DNA of 64,000 nt from the NCBI GenBank assembly GCA_018828125.1, contig JAHJWB010000021.1:62001-126000 (forward strand), given 5' to 3'. This document shows positions 60,847 through 64,000 of the stretch, piece after piece. How positions within the stretch are numbered: the stretch's first letter is position 1; each line of letters opens with the position of its first letter. The notes beneath the pieces are model-generated. The model saw only the letters and a program-made list of their open reading frames with translations. It was not told the origin of the DNA and made no database searches. The stretch comes from Gammaproteobacteria bacterium (GTDB lineage Bacteria > Pseudomonadota > Gammaproteobacteria > Burkholderiales > Burkholderiaceae_C). The position numbers and the translations under genes were made by a program.

Positions 60847-63102
60847 CTACAACTGGGCAATGGTGGCGCGCACCTCATCCACGCTCAGCACTTCGGTCAG
60901 CACCACCGGCGGCTTGCCGGGGCGGTAGAACACATACACGGGCACGCCGCTGCGGCCCAGCGCAGCCAGGGCGGCGGTGATGGCGGGGTCGCGCCGCGTC
61001 CAGTCGGCGCGCAGCAGGGCGACGTTTTTCGATTGCAGGTCGGCGATCACGTTGGCGTCGGCCAGCGTGGTCTTCTTGTTGTACTGGCAGGTCACGCACC
61101 AGGCGGCGGTGAAGTCCACAAACACCGGGCGGCCCCAGGCCACTATCTGCTCGGCCGTTCCGGGCGTCCAGGGCTGCCAGCCGTTGGCAGAGGACGCCTG
61201 CGTGGCGCCTTGCGTGGTGGGTACGTTGGTGATGTGCGGCACAAAGGCCCATGCCAGCAGCGCCATCGTCGCCACCGAAACCGTCGCCATCCACACCCGC
61301 GCACGCCCTGCCAGCGACAGCGCCCACACCACCAGGCCCAGACCGACCAGCAGGATCAGCAGCGCACCTGCGCCGTCGATGCCGCTTTGCTGGCCCAGCA
61401 CCCACACCAGCCAGACCACGGTGGCAAACATGGGAAACGCCATGAGCTTGCGGAACGTGTCCATCCACGCGCCGGGGCGGGGCAGTGTGCGTGCCACGGC
61501 GGGGATGAAGCTGGCGGCCAGAAACGGCAGCGCCAAGCCCAGGCCCAGGGCTGCAAACACGGCCAGCGCTTGCGGCGCGGGCAGCGTGGCGGTGAGGCCC
61601 AGCGACGCGCCCATGAACGGCGCGGTGCAAGGCGATGCCACGGCCACGGCCAGTACGCCCGTCAAGAAGCTGTCGGCCACCGGGTGGCGCGCTTGCAGGC
61701 TGGCCACCGAGGACGGCAGGAAGTGCCCGAACTCGAACACGCCCGCCAGGTTGAGCGCGATCAGCGTGAACAGCGCCGCCAGCGACGCCACCACGGCGGG
61801 TGACTGCAATTGAAAGCCCCAACCAATCGCCTCGCCAGCGGCACGCAGGCCCAGCATGAGTGCGCCAAGCAGCATGAATGACAGCACCACGCCGACGGTG
61901 TAGGCGATGCCACTGAGCCGGTGGGCGCGGCGGTCTTGCGCATGCTGGGTAAAGCCCACCACCTTGATCGCCAGCACCGGAAACACGCAGGGCATGAGGT
62001 TGAGGATGAGCCCGCCGAGCAAGGCGCCCAGCAGCGCGGCGGTGAGGGTGAGGGACGAGGCGCCAGAGCCTGTGGTCGATGTTGCCGCGCCACCTGCCTG
62101 TGCCGCATTGGCCTTTAGTGCAGCCTCCAGAGCGGGCGATACCGCAGCCACCGACGCGCCCTGCGGCCAGGTGCCCAGCACCTTCAGCTCGGCGCGGTAG
62201 CCGGTGCGCGTGTCAGGGCCGGTGGCATGACCTGCGGCCGCCTGCTCGGCCAGCACCACGGGCATCAGGCTGGGGCTGGCGCTGCGCTGGGCCGACAGGG
62301 GAATCTGTGCGGTCCACACGCTGCCGTTCCAGGCTTGCTTCCACTGCGCGGCGTTGTCGATGACCTCGGCGGTTTCGGGGAACAGGTCCAGCGTCTTGCC
62401 GCGCAGCGCCACGGGCAGGCCCTGCACGCTGACATTCAGCAGATTGCCGTCCGCAATCTGCGCCTGGCTCGCTTGACTATCGGGCACGATGCCGTTGGTA
62501 CCGGCCATGACGGGGCGGGGGTGGGCCTTGGCGGCGGCTTCAAAGGCTGCGCCGCTCAGTGCGGTGGTGCTCTGGATGGGCAACTGCAGCGTGAACTCGC
62601 CCTCTTCAGGGATGCACTCCTTGCGGCACACCAGCCACGAGGCGTGCAGTTTGATCGTCGCGTCCTGGGCCAGCGGGCCGGGGGCGAAGGTGCTGGCCAC
62701 CGTCACGGGCACGGGCAGCAGCACCGTGCCTTCATAGCCATAGTTCGCCAGCGTGCCGATGGGGATCTTCTTGGGAAGCGGCCAGGCGACCTCGCCCGCG
62801 TCCAGCCCGGCAGGCAGCGTCCAGGCCAGGTCGGTGGGCAGGCCGGAGTCGCCGGGGTTCTTCCAGTAGGTGTGCCACTCGGGCTGGTGGGTGATTTGCA
62901 GGCCTAACCAAAGGGGCTGGCCGGGCGCCACGCCCTGGGGCGCATGGGCCAGCAGCTCGGCGCGCACGTAGGGCGTGGTCACCACGCTGGTGCCCTGGCC
63001 GGTGGTTTTAGAGCTAAATTGGGCGCTAGCGCTTGTCCAGCAAGCGCTGGCAGCTATCAAAAGCAGAGTAACTGCAAGGCGGTGGAGCAGGCGGTAGGGC
63101 AT
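60847..63102 (-). CDS. dsbD: Thiol:disulfide interchange protein DsbD
   Basis: The protein has 751 residues from 63102 (MPYRLLHRLAV); the frame runs 237 bp further upstream without plausible sequence. The order is: signal peptide cut at A25-S-A|Q28; periplasmic N-domain with the Cys pair in CRKECIPEEGEF; an eight-segment membrane domain with the catalytic Cys in MPCVFPVLAIKV and SPCTAPFMGASLG; and a C-terminal thioredoxin domain with CVTC (AAWCVTCQYNKKT). It moves electrons from cytoplasmic thioredoxin to periplasmic proteins. Residues ~14-30, the core of the signal peptide, are encoded by a copy of the dispersed palindromic repeat. Confidence 0.93.
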   Translation of the reverse strand: MPYRLLHRLAVTLLLIAASACWTSASAQFSSKTTGQGTSVVTTPYVRAELLAHAPQGVAPGQPLWLGLQITHQPEWHTYWKNPGDSGLPTDLAWTLPAGLDAGEVAWPLPKKIPIGTLANYGYEGTVLLPVPVTVASTFAPGPLAQDATIKLHASWLVCRKECIPEEGEFTLQLPIQSTTALSGAAFEAAAKAHPRPVMAGTNGIVPDSQASQAQIADGNLLNVSVQGLPVALRGKTLDLFPETAEVIDNAAQWKQAWNGSVWTAQIPLSAQRSASPSLMPVVLAEQAAAGHATGPDTRTGYRAELKVLGTWPQGASVAAVSPALEAALKANAAQAGGAATSTTGSGASSLTLTAALLGALLGGLILNLMPCVFPVLAIKVVGFTQHAQDRRAHRLSGIAYTVGVVLSFMLLGALMLGLRAAGEAIGWGFQLQSPAVVASLAALFTLIALNLAGVFEFGHFLPSSVASLQARHPVADSFLTGVLAVAVASPCTAPFMGASLGLTATLPAPQALAVFAALGLGLALPFLAASFIPAVARTLPRPGAWMDTFRKLMAFPMFATVVWLVWVLGQQSGIDGAGALLILLVGLGLVVWALSLAGRARVWMATVSVATMALLAWAFVPHITNVPTTQGATQASSANGWQPWTPGTAEQIVAWGRPVFVDFTAAWCVTCQYNKKTTLADANVIADLQSKNVALLRADWTRRDPAITAALAALGRSGVPVYVFYRPGKPPVVLTEVLSVDEVRATIAQL
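63008..63060 (+). repeat. Dispersed palindromic repeat inside dsbD
   Basis: GCTAAATTGGGCGCTAGCGC, TTGTCCAGCAAGCGCTGGCA, GCTATCAA, within the 5' end of dsbD. On the minus strand it encodes LLIAASACWTSASAQ in the same frame as the copy at 21195-21243. Confidence 0.85.
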
Positions 63103-63234
63103 GGTTGCAGTGTGGGAGCGCCGGCGGCGCGGTTGGTTCCGGCGGCCGACTTTCCATTCCAGTGAATATGCGATTGTGCTTGGCGGCACCCAGCCCTTAA
63201 AGACTGGCGTGGTATGTGCGAGTGCATCTGTGGA

Positions 63235-63299
63235 TCCGGCTTTGCCGGTCCAGGGATTGCGTTCCCCTTTGGGGGAAGGCGCGAAGCGACTCAGGGGGG
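63235..63299 (-). repeat. Post-stop GC-rich repeat module (family 2), short copy
   Basis: On the minus strand, directly after the DUF748 stop: GCCCCCCTGAGTCGCTTCGC, GCCTTCCCCCAAAGGGGAAC, then a small GGATCCGGCTTTGCCGG hairpin. It shares the opening with the other modules but lacks the rest. Confidence 0.6.
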
Positions 63300-64000
63300 C
63301 TACTGTGTACCCAGGCTCAAATCCGCACGCGGTGTCCACTTTTCGGCCTGCTTGCCCGCTTTAGGCGCCGCCACAAAAAGCCGCTCCACGGGCAGCTTCT
63401 GCGCCACCAGATAGGTGCGGATCGCCTGGCCGCGCTGCGTGGCCAGCTCGGTGGCCATGGCATCGGTGGCCGCCTGGTTGGCCAGCAGCAGGGCTTCCAT
63501 CTCGGGCACCGTCAGCTCTTTGGCCAAGCCGACGAGGTTACGCGGCTTAGGGATCTCGGCGCGGCCATACACCTCCTTGAGCAGAGCGGGGTATTCGGCC
63601 GCCGACACGGGGCTGGTGTCTGCCGGGTTGGTACGGCGCTTTTCGGCCAGCAACCGCTGCTGCAAGCCTTCGCGCTGCAGGCCTTCACGTTCGGCCTGCA
63701 GGCTGGCCATGCCGGTCACGGTGATCTTGAGCGCGGGGCGATCGACCAGGGCCTTGGCGATCTTGTCCAGGCTCTGCTGCGCCTCGGGTGTGAGCGTGGC
63801 GCTGCCGGGGGCAAAGGGCACCTGGTTCATCTCCTCGCCACCGCCAAAGGCACTGGCCAGCAGGCTGAACGGCGAAGTCAGCGCCTTGCCAATCAGGTTG
63901 ACGATGATCCGCCCGATCACCGGGCCCAGGCGGAACTGCGGGTCGTTCAGCGAGCCACTGATCGGCAGGTCCAGGTCGATCACGCCCTGGCGGTCTGCCA
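63300..64000 (-). CDS. DUF748 (AsmA-like) protein, C-terminal part (5' end outside window)
   Basis: The frame is open to the right edge of the window. The visible ~233 residues begin with GVIDLDLPISGSLNDPQFRL and continue with RLGPVIGRIIVNLIGKALTS, PFSLLASAFGGGEE, VPFAPGSATLTPEAQQSLDK, then an OmpA-like domain (IAKALVDRPALKITVTGMAS) and a C-terminal tail. This is the end of the DUF748 family, large AsmA-like envelope proteins probably involved in lipid transport or outer-membrane biogenesis. It is transcribed towards dsbD, separated from it by 197 bp. Confidence 0.85.
   Translation of the reverse strand, partial: ADRQGVIDLDLPISGSLNDPQFRLGPVIGRIIVNLIGKALTSPFSLLASAFGGGEEMNQVPFAPGSATLTPEAQQSLDKIAKALVDRPALKITVTGMASLQAEREGLQREGLQQRLLAEKRRTNPADTSPVSAAEYPALLKEVYGRAEIPKPRNLVGLAKELTVPEMEALLLANQAATDAMATELATQRGQAIRTYLVAQKLPVERLFVAAPKAGKQAEKWTPRADLSLGTQ

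Overview
The window is GC-rich, densely coded bacterial chromosome. Gene content and style suggest a member of the Comamonadaceae (Betaproteobacteria, Acidovorax-like). The grounds are the acdS/acdR pair, several Bug-type tripartite tricarboxylate receptors, many beta-proteobacterial DUF families, and two families of dispersed intergenic repeats. No rRNA, tRNA or CRISPR array was seen. The taxonomic call is an inference from style; no database was searched.

Layout, left half. 1-5.2 kb: end of a membrane protein gene, an LplT/PlsC-type lysophospholipid fusion, a Lys/Ala-rich protein, then divergent acdS (ACC deaminase) and acdR. 5.3-13.6 kb: an enoyl-reductase-like protein, YiaA/B-type, DUF2145 and zinc-ribbon membrane proteins, a Tat-exported FAD oxidoreductase, a MASE1-GGDEF cyclase and a PAS-LuxR regulator. 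13.7-23.5 kb: an FG-GAP propeller lipoprotein, tgt, a universal stress protein, pldA, a small exported protein and the Rep helicase. 23.7-26.1 kb: a branched-chain amino-acid-type binding protein and an AEC transporter.

26.1-38.1 kb is a composite accessory block. A Fur-box-preceded iron/siderophore island (FecI sigma, FecR, STN-TonB receptor, DUF3325-like, DUF3649-like, PepSY-TM) sits between a truncated cupin copy on the left and a truncated second copy of the AEC transporter on the right. DUF2141, a carotenoid oxygenase, two unrecognised membrane proteins and the intact cupin gene follow.

Layout, right half. 38.4-44.4 kb: ggt with a strong terminator, priA, a 665-bp origin-like spacer with four perfect DnaA boxes and a 60-bp direct repeat, then hemE. 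44.6-49.5 kb: an MFS exporter, a MarR regulator, a Bug protein and a sulfatase. 49.5-52.2 kb: LysR/NhaR-like regulator, TerC, DUF2062. 52.3-57.4 kb: a probable aromatic-catabolic operon (MBL hydrolase, FAD hydroxylase, DUF2783, Bug) with a divergent IclR regulator. 57.4-64 kb: metY, a CoA-binding protein, a zinc-ribbon protein, a redoxin, dsbD and the end of a DUF748 protein.

The most unusual signal is a ~45-bp palindromic repeat (core AGCGCTTAT...ATAAGCGCT, then AGCTAT) present about ten times. It is mostly intergenic, but in two genes (dsbD and the gene before pldA) it lies inside the coding sequence, in the same reading frame, and encodes the hydrophobic core and cleavage region of the signal peptide.
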